NCBI RefSeq assembly: GCF_000758605.1
Contig: NZ_CP009282.1
Location: 1,488,001 to 1,552,000 of the forward strand
Length of the DNA stretch: 64,000 bases
Direction of reading: 5' to 3'
DNA from: Paenibacillus sp. FSL R5-0912
GTDB lineage: Bacteria > Bacillota > Bacilli > Paenibacillales > Paenibacillaceae
Both the position numbers and the translations under genes were made by a program. Shown here piece by piece: positions 1 to 8,583 of this stretch (the first letter of the stretch is position 1; each line of letters begins with the position of its first letter). The notes under the pieces were generated by a model that was not told the DNA's origin, did no database searches, and saw nothing but the letters and a program-made list of their open reading frames with translations.

Positions 1-595
1 ATTGGGACAGGGGACGCAGCAGCTTGCCGGAATCTGCGGCGGGTATCAGATGCTGGGGCTGAAGCTGCTTGATCCTCATGCGGTTGAGAGTGCTGAACCA
101 GGTGAGAGTGAGGGCCTCGGGTATCTGCCGCTGTCAACGGCGTTCCTGCAGCAGAAGACCACGGTACGCGTGAGCGGAACACTGGCTGCGGATCATCCGC
201 TGCAACTAAGCACACAAGCGTCCGCCTCAACCGGAGAGATACCCATTACCGGCTACGAGATACATATGGGAACAACGAAGAATCATGATGCTGCTTCGGT
301 ACGTTGCCTGTTCAGTCTGGACGGGCCGGAACGACAGGCTCTGCCGGAAGGCTGGGGAACCCCGGACGGCAGAATCTGGGGCAGTTATCTGCACGGCTTG
401 TTCCACAACGACGGGCTGCGCCGCAGCTGGCTGGACGGATTGCGTATTGCCAAAGGACTCGCACCGCTGTCGGTAACCTCCTCGGCTGCTGCGCTCCGTG
501 AGCAGGAATTCGACCGGCTGGCGGATGCTGTAAGGTCACATTTGGACATGAATGCCGTTTACAATATTATGGGCTTGCGGGGAGGAGGGGAATAG
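1..595 (+). CDS. cobQ: Cobyric acid synthase, C-terminal part (runs in from before the window)
   Basis: Only about 197 C-terminal codons are present; the frame is open through base 2, so the gene starts upstream. CobQ amidates four side chains of adenosylcobyrinic acid diamide using glutamine-derived ammonia (cytoplasmic, cobalamin synthesis). The visible part is the class I glutamine amidotransferase-like domain: the nucleophile motif [10 protein letters not shown] has its Cys at bases 35-37, and the late SYLHGLF segment carries the expected catalytic His near base 393. The stop is 2 nt from the next start, so the two genes are probably co-transcribed. Family assignment rests on these motifs; a cobalamin gene cluster upstream would confirm it. 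Confidence 0.9.
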   Translation, partial: LGQGTQQLAGICGGYQMLGLKLLDPHAVESAEPGESEGLGYLPLSTAFLQQKTTVRVSGTLAADHPLQLSTQASASTGEIPITGYEIHMGTTKNHDAASVRCLFSLDGPERQALPEGWGTPDGRIWGSYLHGLFHNDGLRRSWLDGLRIAKGLAPLSVTSSAAALREQEFDRLADAVRSHLDMNAVYNIMGLRGGGE

Positions 596-597
596 GG

Positions 598-924
598 ATG
601 ACTATTGCGGTTCTGCTGTTTATGGTTGCCGGACTGGCCGAGATCGGCGGCGGGTATCTGGTCTGGCTCTGGCTGCGGGAATCGCGGCCGCTGTGGTACG
701 GTTTGGCAGGCTCTGCCATCCTGATCGCGTATGGTATTATCCCGACGCTGCAGAAGTTTCCTTCCTTTGGCCGGGTATATGCCGCCTATGGCGGAGTATT
801 CATCGTGCTTGCTGTGCTGTGGGGCTGGCTGGTGGACCGGAAAACACCGGATCTCTACGACTGGATCGGCGCCGGCGTCTGCGTGATTGGAGTCTCTGTC
901 ATCTTGTGGGCACCGAGGCACTGA
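598..924 (+). CDS. YnfA/UPF0060 family small membrane protein
   Basis: A 108-residue protein with four hydrophobic helices and few loops. The start [20 protein letters not shown], the central YAAYGGVFI and the end [16 protein letters not shown] are typical of the YnfA (UPF0060) family, which is related to small multidrug resistance-type transporters. A conserved Glu in helix 1 (AEIGG) is visible. Its ATG follows the cobQ stop by 2 nt and uses the GGAGGAGGGG inside the cobQ end as ribosome binding site, so translation is likely coupled. The substrate is unknown. No relation to cobalamin chemistry is implied by the sequence itself. Confidence 0.85.
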   Translation: MTIAVLLFMVAGLAEIGGGYLVWLWLRESRPLWYGLAGSAILIAYGIIPTLQKFPSFGRVYAAYGGVFIVLAVLWGWLVDRKTPDLYDWIGAGVCVIGVSVILWAPRH

Positions 925-1109
925 GCATGTCCTAATCAGTTATCGCACGAATCCCTCTATTCTCATCCACGGATTGTGATGGAACCTTGTTGTTCCATGG
1001 AATCCTGCCCAAAATACAACATTTATCCTGAACCCGCGTGAACTTAAGAATCTCAAGGTGTCAGCAACGAATCAAACTTGAGGAAATGAATGCTTGCGCT
1101 TGTCCCTAT
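925..1109. other. Intergenic region between ynfA and the IS element
   Basis: No coding potential seen. A short hairpin (ATGGAAC/GTTCCAT arms, about 991-1010) is the only local structure and lacks a T-run. The IS element appears to have landed in intergenic DNA, since no gene resumes on its other side before the chemoreceptor end at 2689. Confidence 0.4.
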
Positions 1110-1182
1110 GCAAAAAAGCAGCTCCAACAGCCGTGTGAACTGTGACCCGATTTGAGGACGGTTTAAAAGAAATACCCTAGAG

Positions 1183-2025
1183 CTAGCTCGCAAGGAGATG
1201 ACTTCTGAATTCGTCAGGAGTCATCTTCTTTAATGTCCATTGGTATCGCTCGGAGTTATAGTAGGCAATATATTCCGAAACACGAGCCCTGACTTCTGTG
1301 AGATTCTGACAATCTCGAACGCTCATTTCATCTTTCATATGCCCAAAGAACGACTCCATCGATGCATTGTCCCAACAGTTCCCTTTACGGGACATAGACT
1401 GTTGAAAACCTGCCTGCTCAATTTGGAGACGAGTTTTAGGATGTGTGTAGTGCATGCCCTGATCGGAGTGGAAAATGGCTTCTGGATGAAGATTTCCATC
1501 AAGCCGTTCCAGCAGACGCCGAATGGTTTTTTCAACGATTGGTAACTCTAGTGTCCCTGCTACACAGTCAGCAAGAATTTGCCGGGTTGCTCCATCTTTT
1601 ATGCACGAAAGATAAGCCCACTGTCCGTTTCCGTACCGCAGATAGGTGATATCGGTTAGAAAGACTTTCTCCGGCTCTTTCTGGTCAAATTGGCGTTTCA
1701 GTAAGTTTGCGCAGGTCTGATGCTCCTGCGTTGCCTTTGCCATCTTACGGTACGGATTAGCTTGCCGTAAGGCTGCGACAAGGTTAAATTTACGCATTAA
1801 TCGGCGAATCTTCTTGTGATTCATGGTGACACCGCTGAGATGCTCCAAACGCATCTTAATCACCAAAGCGCCAGCTCTTCCTTGTAATGCGTTGAAGTGT
1901 TGCTTAATAAGAACAAGGTCGCGCTCGTCGTCGGCTGCACGAAGTTGACGCCTTTGCTCGGCGCCCAGCCATCTGTAATAGCCACTGGTGCTCACAGCGG
2001 CGACTCCACATAGATAACGAGTCAT
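1183..2025 (-). CDS. IS3-family transposase OrfB (DDE/rve integrase domain)
   Basis: 280 residues from the first ATG, although the native product is probably the OrfAB fusion made by -1 frameshifting at 2121-2127; the orfB frame is open from there to this ATG. It has an N-terminal HTH_21-like segment (STSGYYRW...) followed by an rve/RNase H-fold catalytic core. The catalytic triad is visible: D in FLTDITY, D in FHSDQGMHY and E in NASMESFFGHMK. The end has the usual YNSERYQWTLKKMTPDEF. The length is full for the family and no stop interrupts it. It cuts and joins the IS ends. Confidence 0.93.
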   Translation of the reverse strand: MTRYLCGVAAVSTSGYYRWLGAEQRRQLRAADDERDLVLIKQHFNALQGRAGALVIKMRLEHLSGVTMNHKKIRRLMRKFNLVAALRQANPYRKMAKATQEHQTCANLLKRQFDQKEPEKVFLTDITYLRYGNGQWAYLSCIKDGATRQILADCVAGTLELPIVEKTIRRLLERLDGNLHPEAIFHSDQGMHYTHPKTRLQIEQAGFQQSMSRKGNCWDNASMESFFGHMKDEMSVRDCQNLTEVRARVSEYIAYYNSERYQWTLKKMTPDEFRSHLLAS

Positions 2026-2084
2026 ACGGCTTAATCCATGGGCTCTCAGGGTGTGATAAATGATTTCGTAGCGCTCCGAAGGTG

Positions 2085-2516
2085 TTAAGGTTTTCCTTGG
2101 TTCCGTTCGAGCGCTTCGAGCTTTTTTAGAAAGTCGACCTCAGCTTCTAGTAATTTAATCTTCGCCTTTGCGCGCTTCAGTTCTTCGTCAGCAGACAAGG
2201 CACATGCAGGCTTTCGTCCAGCGCTGCCTTTGCCACGCCGTTCTTCCAGTAGTCCTAGTTCACCATATTTAGCAAAGCTATCTCTCCAGCGTTTCAAACT
2301 ATGCTTTGGTTTTTTAGAACCGATGAGATTTAGGTCAAAGCCCGCCTTAAGAAATATTTCTGACGGGGGTGTCCCCTCGTTGTAGGCCTTCACTGCCGCC
2401 AACTTAAACTCAGCAGTATACGAAATATTCGTCTCGGATACTCGCTGAACATTTGGATTCTTCTCTAATCTTCTAATGATATCTTCCGTAAATAGGGTTC
2501 GATTTAAATTTCCCAC
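2085..2516 (-). CDS. IS3-family OrfA (helix-turn-helix protein)
   Basis: 143 residues from a GTG at 2516 (VGNLNRTLFTEDIIRR), chosen because AAAAGGAG lies upstream of it; a longer frame to 2609 would start inside the terminal repeat and its hairpin. The protein has a helix-turn-helix DNA-binding region (YTAEFKLAAVKAYNEG, then a second HTH around HSLKRWRDSFAKYG) and a leucine-zipper-like C-terminus (ELKRAKAKIKLLEAEVDFLKK), the usual OrfA layout. It binds the IS ends and supplies the N-terminus of the OrfAB transposase. Its stop lies about 35 nt beyond the slippery heptamer. Confidence 0.88.
   Translation of the reverse strand: MGNLNRTLFTEDIIRRLEKNPNVQRVSETNISYTAEFKLAAVKAYNEGTPPSEIFLKAGFDLNLIGSKKPKHSLKRWRDSFAKYGELGLLEERRGKGSAGRKPACALSADEELKRAKAKIKLLEAEVDFLKKLEALERNQGKP
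2121..2127 (-). other. Programmed -1 ribosomal frameshift site A AAA AAG
   Basis: On the minus strand the orfA codons read CTA AAA AAG, giving the classic A-AAA-AAG heptamer in the correct phase. A -1 slip moves ribosomes into the orfB frame, which is open from here onwards (SKKARSARTEPRK...). A small self-complementary AGCGCT lies just downstream. This matches the known IS3-family mechanism for making OrfAB. Confidence 0.85.
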
Positions 2517-2561
2517 AGTCTTATCCCGCTCCTTTTCCAATATTCTGATTAAAACACAAAA

Positions 2562-2607
2562 GACCCACAAGAAGGTCACTTTTTTCAAAGTGTCTTTCTT
2601 GTGGGTC
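2562..2607. terminator. Strong hairpin inside the IS right end
   Basis: GACCCACAAGAA-GTCACTTT pairs with AAAGTGTCTTTCTTGTGGGTC around a short T/C loop (about 20 bp, one bulge). It lies between the right terminal repeat and orfA. Such end-proximal hairpins commonly limit read-in transcription or translation of transposase from outside; that role is inferred. Confidence 0.6.
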
Positions 2608-2688
2608 ACAGTTCAGTGTGGCCTTTGGAGCTGCTTTTTATAGTTTACTATTCTATTGCATTATAGATTTGATTGAACAGGGAACAAG

Positions 2689-4377
2689 CTAAATCTTAAA
2701 CTGCTCGACAGCCTTCTGCAGCTTCACGGCCTGCTCATGCAGATGCTCTACGGTCAGCGCGTGGCCTTCCAGCTCCTGTTGCTGGCGGGCAGAGTTGCCG
2801 GCCAGCGTATCAGCGCTCTGCTGCGACTTGGCTGTAATCTGTGCCGTTTCTTCCACCGAGGCGCTGACTTCTTCGGTGCCTGCCGAAATCTGCTGGGTAG
2901 CGGCAGATACGGACTGGATGCTGTGGTTGATGCTCTGAATAAGAATAAGCAGATGATTGAAGGCATTGCCTGCTTCCACCACTTTGTTCATACCTGAAGC
3001 TACTTCAGTATTCACGTGGTTCATCTCGGATACCGAGTGGTTCATATCTTCCTGAAGTCCGAGCAGGAATTCACGGATCTGCTCATTGGATTCCTTGGAC
3101 TGCTCAGACAGCTTGCGCACTTCACCGGCCACGACAGCGAATCCCCGGCCATGCTCTCCGGCGCGCGCGGCTTCAATAGATGCGTTAAGCGACAGCATCT
3201 GAATCTGCTTCGTGATTTCGGTAATGCCCTGCACCACTTCCCCGATCATCAGCGAGCGTTCATTCATGATACGGAATTGCTCGAGCGACTGTACCGAGGC
3301 CTGTTCCACCTGGCGCATCTGCTGCACAGCACTCTGGGCAATGTCATTACCGCCCATGGCTTCGGTGGAGGCTTCACTGATCTGCTCCGTGACCTCACCG
3401 GCGGCAGAAGCGATATGCTGGATGCCGATGTTGATCTCATCCATAGCCCGGGAATTATCGAGTGCGCTGCTTGCAATAGCGGTGCTGCCTTTACCGATTT
3501 CTTCTACAGAAACAGCGGATTGCTCAGCCATATTGTTCAGAATCTGAACACGTTCCTTCAGATCATTGGAATCGGCAACGACGGCGCCCGATGTATCCAG
3601 CACATGCCCGATCATCTCCTTGAGCCGCTCGCTCATGATCCGGAAGCTCTCGGAGAGCTGGCCTACTTCATCGTTGCCTTTAATCGTAAGTTCTTCGGTG
3701 AAATCACCTCCGGCCAGCTTGTTGCTGTAGGCCGCCAGCAGTTTAATCGGACGGATGATTCTGCGGCTCATCAATGTGGCGCCGGAGAGTCCGACAATAA
3801 GTGCCAGCAGGGTGATTCCCGCACTGGTCCATAGAATGCTGCTCATCTTTTCTTGAATAAAGCCGACATCCGAGCTTACGCCAACGAGCATGGGGGTGCC
3901 GGGAACGCCAACAAATGCAGTCTTATGTATACCATGACTATCACTATAGATTTCACTAAGTCCGGACTTTCCTTTGGAGGCTTGCTCCATGGCAGGCAAT
4001 ACCTCAATGGATTCTTCACGTTGAAGCTTGGCGTTATGATCTGCGACCAGGACAGTAGCTTTGCCTTCCTTCAGTTCAATGAGGAAAATGGTCTCAACAT
4101 CGTGCTGCTTCCGCTTTTCCTCGAAATAAAATTCTACATTGGTCCCCGCCTGTTCATTCTTGTTAAGGGCCTGCTGCGCGCTTGTAGCATTCAGATTCTT
4201 ATATACATCCTGGGCTGAGGCAGTCAGAGACTTGTTGATCTGCGGCATCACATAGCTGTCGATAATATTAATGGATATGAAGTAGAAGCTGATACTTAGC
4301 AAAAGAGAAGTGAGTAACAGAACGACAAACAGCAGAAGCGTAAACTTGCGGCTAATTGATTTTTTGAGACGGAACAT
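2689..4377 (-). CDS. Methyl-accepting chemotaxis protein
   Basis: 562 residues starting at [12 protein letters not shown] (ATG at 4377, AAAGGAGAG upstream); a longer frame to 4470 has no ribosome site. Layout: TM1 about residues 13-35, an extracellular sensor domain about 36-185 (Cache-like by size and position, ligand unknown), TM2 about 188-210, HAMP ([20 protein letters not shown]...), and a cytoplasmic signalling hairpin. The hallmark tip [20 protein letters not shown] lies near residues 397-417. It signals through CheW/CheA. It is a lone receptor with no che genes nearby. The gene ends about 50 bp from the IS element. Confidence 0.95.
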   Translation of the reverse strand: MFRLKKSISRKFTLLLFVVLLLTSLLLSISFYFISINIIDSYVMPQINKSLTASAQDVYKNLNATSAQQALNKNEQAGTNVEFYFEEKRKQHDVETIFLIELKEGKATVLVADHNAKLQREESIEVLPAMEQASKGKSGLSEIYSDSHGIHKTAFVGVPGTPMLVGVSSDVGFIQEKMSSILWTSAGITLLALIVGLSGATLMSRRIIRPIKLLAAYSNKLAGGDFTEELTIKGNDEVGQLSESFRIMSERLKEMIGHVLDTSGAVVADSNDLKERVQILNNMAEQSAVSVEEIGKGSTAIASSALDNSRAMDEINIGIQHIASAAGEVTEQISEASTEAMGGNDIAQSAVQQMRQVEQASVQSLEQFRIMNERSLMIGEVVQGITEITKQIQMLSLNASIEAARAGEHGRGFAVVAGEVRKLSEQSKESNEQIREFLLGLQEDMNHSVSEMNHVNTEVASGMNKVVEAGNAFNHLLILIQSINHSIQSVSAATQQISAGTEEVSASVEETAQITAKSQQSADTLAGNSARQQQELEGHALTVEHLHEQAVKLQKAVEQFKI

Positions 4378-4718
4378 TTCTTTCTCTCCTTTTCTGTCAA
4401 TTGCATCTGAATATCCCAAGCCAGACAAAGTGCCAGGCAAGCAGCAATATATTCCATTGGTATAGGTCATATATGAAGCTATCAGTGAACGGGAATGGTG
4501 ATTGATAACTATTCTATAGAATTAACCTCAGGTTGAATAGTGAAAGTTTGCTCTATATTGCACTATTTTTCAGAAAAAATTGAATATTTAACGAGTCTAT
4601 CACCAATTTGCCGAAAAAAATGAATTATACGCTGTTTTCGTGAAAATTTAAAATTTCATAGTATGTTAGCTTTTTCTGTGGTAGAGTATTAATGTTTTGT
4701 TTCTATAAGAGTGGATAG
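4378..4718. other. AT-rich divergent intergenic region (chemoreceptor / queuosine transporter)
   Basis: About 340 nt of AT-rich DNA separating divergently transcribed genes, followed directly by the riboswitch at 4719. I see no ORF and no confident -35/-10 pair. A CodY-like sequence lies at 4565-4579 and is listed separately. Confidence 0.5.
4565..4579. promoter_or_regulatory. Possible CodY-box-like site
   Basis: ATTTTTCAGAAAAAA matches 12 of 15 positions of the CodY consensus AATTTTCWGAAAATT. It lies between the chemoreceptor and the transporter gene. The surrounding DNA is AT-rich, so a chance match is quite possible. Confidence 0.3.
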
Positions 4719-4758
4719 CCGCGGTTCGTAACCATCCCGCGTAACCAAAACTAGGAGG
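4719..4758 (+). promoter_or_regulatory. preQ1-I riboswitch (translational type)
   Basis: Stem P1 CGCGG (4720-4724) pairs with CCGCG (4737-4741), enclosing the loop TTCGTAACCATC. It is followed by an A-rich tail TAACCAAAACTAGGAGG. The GGTTC...ACCATCCC core and the AAAACTAGGAGG tail match the known class I preQ1 aptamer. The tail overlaps the ribosome binding site AGGAGG (4753-4758), so ligand-stabilised pseudoknot formation should hide it and reduce translation. The downstream gene is a queuosine-precursor transporter, which independently supports the call. Confidence 0.88.
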
Positions 4759-4771
4759 AGTTAACAGAAAT

Positions 4772-5497
4772 ATGTTTAATTTGTTGTGGGGGATTTTGTT
4801 TGTTGTTGTTAATTTTGTGTTTTTTCTGCTCTGCTACCGGCTGTTCGGTAAAAAAGGGCTCTATGCCTGGGTCGGCATGGCAACCGTGGTCGCCAATATT
4901 CAAGTCGCCAAGACGATTGCGATGCCTTTCGATATCGTAATGACGCTGGGAAATACGATGTATGTCACGTTATATATGACCAGTGACCTGCTGAATGAGA
5001 GATACGGGCGGGCTGAAGCGCGGAACGCCGTCTGGTTCGGATTCTTCACCTTGCTGATGACTACCGTCATTATGCAGATGGTGCTTGTCTTTGAGCCGCA
5101 GGAGGGAGATATGGCCCAAGAGTCTCTTCAGAGAATCTTCGGTCTGATGCCGAGACTTGCGCTGGGCAGTCTTACCGCATATTTTATCAGCCAGTTTCTG
5201 GATGTACGCTTATACGCATGGATCCGCAAATACTACGGCAGCTCACGGCAGCTCTGGATCCGCTCCAACGGCAGCACCATGATCAGCTCTTTTGTCGACA
5301 CTTTGATCTTCTGCACTATTGCGTTTGCCGGAATGTATGACCTGAAGGTATGGACTGAGATTCTGCTGACCACCTATCTGGCCAAATTCCTACTTACAGG
5401 TGCAGGCACACCGGTACTTTACCTTGCCCGCTCCTTTAAATTCGCTGAAGAGGAGCAGGCAGTCAGCTCCCAGGAGACCAAGCGCAGTATTTCATAG
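4772..5497 (+). CDS. Queuosine precursor transporter (YhhQ/DUF165 family)
   Basis: 241 residues, six or so hydrophobic segments. The family signature is clear: YAWVGMATVVANIQVAKTI near the N-terminus, VTLYMTSDLLNERYG (residues about 66-80), a middle FISQFLDVRLYAWIRK, and SNGSTMISSFVDTLIFC. YhhQ-family proteins import preQ0/preQ1 for queuosine tRNA modification. The preQ1 riboswitch directly upstream supports this and indicates repression when preQ1 is plentiful. It is a single-gene unit closed by a terminator. The start is fixed by AGGAGGAG 11 nt upstream. Confidence 0.93.
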   Translation: MFNLLWGILFVVVNFVFFLLCYRLFGKKGLYAWVGMATVVANIQVAKTIAMPFDIVMTLGNTMYVTLYMTSDLLNERYGRAEARNAVWFGFFTLLMTTVIMQMVLVFEPQEGDMAQESLQRIFGLMPRLALGSLTAYFISQFLDVRLYAWIRKYYGSSRQLWIRSNGSTMISSFVDTLIFCTIAFAGMYDLKVWTEILLTTYLAKFLLTGAGTPVLYLARSFKFAEEEQAVSSQETKRSIS

Positions 5498-5509
5498 CAT
5501 AGTTTATAT

Positions 5510-5558
5510 AAAAAAGCCCTGACCTCCATTGATGATCTGGAGATTGGGGCTTTTTTTT
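5510..5558. terminator. Bidirectional terminator
   Basis: AAAAAGCCC and GGGGCTTTTTTTT form the outer stem; CTCCA/TGGAG form the inner one. T-rich on one strand and A-rich on the other, it sits between the convergent transporter and M24 peptidase genes. Confidence 0.85.
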
Positions 5559-5568
5559 GATTTCTGAA

Positions 5569-6663
5569 TTACAGGCTCAGCACTGTCAATTCTTTGGGGA
5601 AGCTGGTCAGCGTCTGCGGGCCCTCTGCCGTAACGAGCACATCATCCTCAATGCGCACGCCGCCAAGATTCGGCACATAAATCCCCGGTTCTACTGTGAA
5701 GACGTTGCCGTTTGCGATAATATCCGTATTGAGTCCATGCAGTGATGGATATTCATGGGTATCCATGCCGAGACCATGTCCGACGCGGTGCATGAAGTAT
5801 TCGCCGTAGCCGGCGGCTTCAATAACGTCACGGGCAGCCTTGTCAATAGAACCGAAGGTGGCTCCGGCAACAGAAGCGGCGATACCAGCCTCATTGGCAG
5901 CAAGCACAGTATTGTAGATATCTATCAGCTTGCTGTCGATTTCGCCTACAGCGAAGGTGCGGGTAATGTCAGAGGCATAGCCTGCGGCGTATACGCCAAG
6001 ATCGAACATCAGCAGATCACCCGGCTGAATCTTGCGTTCACCCGGTACGCCATGCGGCAGGGCCGTATTCGGGCCGGAGAGCACCATGGTGTCGAAGGAG
6101 GGGCCGGAGGCTCCGACTTTTTTCATCAGGTATTCCAGCTCCGCTACCAGCTCATTCTCGCTGACACCGGCTTTGACATGTGACAGGCCCCGGCGGAGAA
6201 CTTCCTCCACAAGCTCGGCGGCATGCTTCATAATGCGGATTTCTTCAGGCGTCTTCATGGCGCGCATAGCGCGGAGCAGATGGCCGATGTCGCTGAATGC
6301 CCCCGCTGGGATGGCGTCTGCCAGCAACTCATAGCGGCTGACGGAGAAGTGCTCCTTCTCTATGCCGAAGCTGCCCGGAGCAGCGCCGCCGAAGCGGGAT
6401 TTGAGCAGCTCGTACGGGTTGTCCGTATCGCTGTGTGTCAGAATAGTCTTCACCGAGGAGGCGGCATGCGCCGCTTCGGCGTCCAGCGCCGGAACGATCA
6501 GCACAGGCTCCTCGCCGCGGATCAGCAGCAGGCCCAGAAAGCGTTCATGCGGGTTGCTGGCGAAGCCGGTCAGATAGTATACATGCTTGGGATCGGTTAC
6601 GAGGAGAGCATCCAAGCCCTCTTCTGTAAGTCCTTGCTCCAGTTTAAGCAGAGCTTCATTCAT
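5569..6663 (-). CDS. M24 family aminopeptidase / Xaa-Pro dipeptidase
   Basis: 364 residues. An N-terminal creatinase-like domain (about 1-125, with LLVTDPKHVYYLTGF) precedes the pita-bread M24 catalytic domain. Metal-binding segments are visible: LLMFDLGVYAAGYASDITRTF (two Asp), HRVGHGLGMDTHEYP (His), FTVEPGIYVP (Glu) and GGVRIEDDVLVT (Glu). It removes N-terminal residues before proline in small peptides in the cytoplasm; exact specificity cannot be read from the sequence. AAGGGGAAC precedes the ATG. It is monocistronic and similar to Bacillus YqhT/YkvY. Confidence 0.92.
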   Translation of the reverse strand: MNEALLKLEQGLTEEGLDALLVTDPKHVYYLTGFASNPHERFLGLLLIRGEEPVLIVPALDAEAAHAASSVKTILTHSDTDNPYELLKSRFGGAAPGSFGIEKEHFSVSRYELLADAIPAGAFSDIGHLLRAMRAMKTPEEIRIMKHAAELVEEVLRRGLSHVKAGVSENELVAELEYLMKKVGASGPSFDTMVLSGPNTALPHGVPGERKIQPGDLLMFDLGVYAAGYASDITRTFAVGEIDSKLIDIYNTVLAANEAGIAASVAGATFGSIDKAARDVIEAAGYGEYFMHRVGHGLGMDTHEYPSLHGLNTDIIANGNVFTVEPGIYVPNLGGVRIEDDVLVTAEGPQTLTSFPKELTVLSL

Positions 6664-6849
6664 TGCAATAGTTCCCCTTTCATATACACGCTTGAAACAG
6701 CATTATTCTCATTATAATTCATAATCCGGGAGGCTGCACGTTCCTGGAACGGATGCAACAGGGAGTTTAGTGAAGTTAAGCACCGGGTAATAGTTGCCAC
6801 AATCATTTCTGGTTTCTATTCCCGCTTCACTTAACAGGAGGTTATGAAT

Positions 6850-8208
6850 ATGTCCGGTACATCGGCCCTCTTCCGTACAGTTCTGCTGCGCGGAGCTTTG
6901 GTCCTGCTGATGGGCCTGCTGTCAGCCTGCACCTCTGCTGAACAAAATCCTAGGCAAGGGCAGCTGACAGGTGAGAATCCGCGGCTTGACGCACAGCCTG
7001 CCGGCACTGCTCTTCCATCTTCGATGACTACGATGACCGAAACGCCGGTGACAAGAACACCGGGAGCGTCTGCGGGTGCAGGAAAGGGTGCACCGGTTGG
7101 CGCAGCATCACCTAATGCCTCTGGAAGCACACAGGCACCGGAAGTAACGGCTGCCGCGCCGAAGCCGCCAGCTTCGTCAGCCTTCCCCTATACCACCCAT
7201 ACGCTGGCAGACGGATTGAATGTGCCTTGGGAGATGGCATTCGCTCCGGACGGGCGGATCTTTTTCGCCGAACGGCCGGGTAGTCTGCGGGTCATAGAGA
7301 ACGGCAGGCTTCGTGAGGCCCCGCTGCTGGAGCTTGAAGCCCCCTTTATCAGTAAGGGAGAGGGCGGATTGCTGGGACTTGCACTTGACCGGGAGTTCGA
7401 GAGCAACGGATTGGCTTATGTATATCATTCTTACCGCAATGCGGAGGGGAGCATGGCAAACCGGGTCCTGCGGATTAAGATCGGCAGCAGCAACGCGGAG
7501 ATCAGGCAGGTCCTGCTGGATAATATACCAGGGGACACCAATCATAACGGCGGACGGGTTAAGCTGGGCCCGGACGGCTACTTGTACATCACCACAGGTG
7601 AACGCTATGAGCCTAAGCTGGCGCAGGATAAGACCAGTCTGGGCGGGAAAATCCTGCGGATTACGACCAGCGGCGGCATCCCTGACGATAACCCGTGGCC
7701 GGGATCTCCGGTCTATAGTATGGGCCACCGCAATCCGCAGGGTCTGGCCTGGCAGCCGGAGAGCGGAGTCTTATACAGCTCGGAGCATGGCCAGTCGAGC
7801 CATGATGAGATCAATCGTATTCAGGCCGGGTCCAATTACGGCTGGCCGCTGATTGAAGGCGATGCGAATGGAGCCGCAAAGCTGAAGCTGAAGCTGAAGC
7901 TGAAGGCTCCGTTGGCACACAGCGGGGAGGAGACCTGGGCGCCATCGGGTATGAGCTTTATTACGCAGGGGCCATGGAGCGGCGAACTGTTGGTTGCCGG
8001 TCTGGCCGGGCAGCAGCTGCTGCGTGTATCTTTGTCTCCTTCGGGCGGCAAGCCTAAGATTACGGCTGTATTCAAAGAGAAGTATGGCCGAATCCGCAAT
8101 GTGGCGGAAGGGCCTGACGGCACCCTGTACCTTATGACCAATAACCGGGATGGCAGAGGCAACCCACGCGCACAAGATGATAAGCTGATTGCGCTGCGGC
8201 CGAATTAG
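6850..8208 (+). CDS. PQQ-dependent sugar dehydrogenase-type lipoprotein
   Basis: 452 residues from the ATG at 6850, preferred because AGGAGG ends 8 nt before it; the in-frame ATG at 6844 is only 2 nt away. Lipobox LLSAC gives a membrane-anchored lipoprotein on the outside of the cell. A Pro/Ala/Thr-rich linker (about 25-115) is followed by a six-bladed beta-propeller of the glucose/sorbosone dehydrogenase family, with NVPWEMAFAPDGRIFFAER, GDTNHNGGRVKLGPDGYLYI, YSMGHRNPQGLAW and SSEHGQSSHDEIN. It probably oxidises an aldose with PQQ, but whether this organism makes PQQ is unknown. A KLKLKLK insert is encoded by a hexanucleotide repeat (about 7880-7905). Confidence 0.88.
   Translation: MSGTSALFRTVLLRGALVLLMGLLSACTSAEQNPRQGQLTGENPRLDAQPAGTALPSSMTTMTETPVTRTPGASAGAGKGAPVGAASPNASGSTQAPEVTAAAPKPPASSAFPYTTHTLADGLNVPWEMAFAPDGRIFFAERPGSLRVIENGRLREAPLLELEAPFISKGEGGLLGLALDREFESNGLAYVYHSYRNAEGSMANRVLRIKIGSSNAEIRQVLLDNIPGDTNHNGGRVKLGPDGYLYITTGERYEPKLAQDKTSLGGKILRITTSGGIPDDNPWPGSPVYSMGHRNPQGLAWQPESGVLYSSEHGQSSHDEINRIQAGSNYGWPLIEGDANGAAKLKLKLKLKAPLAHSGEETWAPSGMSFITQGPWSGELLVAGLAGQQLLRVSLSPSGGKPKITAVFKEKYGRIRNVAEGPDGTLYLMTNNRDGRGNPRAQDDKLIALRPN
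7880..7905 (+). repeat. In-frame hexanucleotide repeat in the dehydrogenase gene
   Basis: Four consecutive AAGCTG copies encode alternating Lys-Leu. The unit length is a multiple of three, so copy-number change by slippage would keep the frame. It lies in a surface loop of the propeller, judged from its polar repetitive nature. Confidence 0.8.
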
Positions 8209-8490
8209 AAATAAGGGCTGTTAGGTGCATTTTCCGTGTACTTCCTCCGGAACTTTATCACGGCCATACTATTGACGAAGGGATTTCACGGCCACCCGGC
8301 GCTGAGCGGACTGAGAAGCCGTTATTTCCGGATATTAGCCCGGTTTCTGTCCGTTGCGGACTCAGATGCCCTTAATGGCTCAGTTTTACCGTATTCGGGT
8401 CTACAATAATCCCAATAAGGTCTCCTGAGTCCGCATATACGTCAAAATCACCCTTTTCCGCAAAATAACGTCATCTGAGTCCATCTCACT

Positions 8491-8530
8491 CTGTAACTAT
8501 GTAATGTAAGTATGTAACTATGTAACTATG
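8491..8530. repeat. Tandem TGTAACTA repeat
   Basis: TGTAACTA occurs three times (8492, 8513 and 8521) with a diverged copy between. The last two are directly adjacent, giving an 8-bp period. Stops occur in all frames. Confidence 0.65.
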
Positions 8531-8538
8531 TAGCAAAC

Positions 8539-8583
8539 AAAGGCTGTCCTCCTTGCAGATCATCTGCACAGAGGACAGCCTTT
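8539..8583. terminator. Bidirectional terminator hairpin between lipoprotein and csaA genes
   Basis: AAAGGCTGTCCTC (8539-8551) pairs perfectly with GAGGACAGCCTTT (8571-8583). The loop itself holds GCAGAT/ATCTGC. The minus strand continues TTTGTTTGC, favouring termination of csaA transcripts. Confidence 0.75.

Larger units (their letters stand above)
1110..2641 (-). mobile_element. IS3-family insertion sequence (IS150-like), apparently intact
   Basis: Two overlapping minus-strand frames (orfA, orfB) lie between long imperfect terminal inverted repeats. The left end (about 1112-1148) and the complement of the right end (about 2603-2638) share AAAAAGCAGCTCCAA and TGAACTGTGACCC with a few mismatches between. 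Length about 1.53 kb is normal for IS3-family elements. The outermost bases differ between ends and I could not settle a target-site duplication, so the borders are good to a few bases only. Both frames are open, the DDE residues are present and the frameshift site is intact, so the copy could be active. Confidence 0.9.

Noticed and set aside
3016..3834. 272-codon frame opposite the chemoreceptor
   Set aside because: Antisense to the conserved signalling domain; composition is the complement of the receptor repeats.
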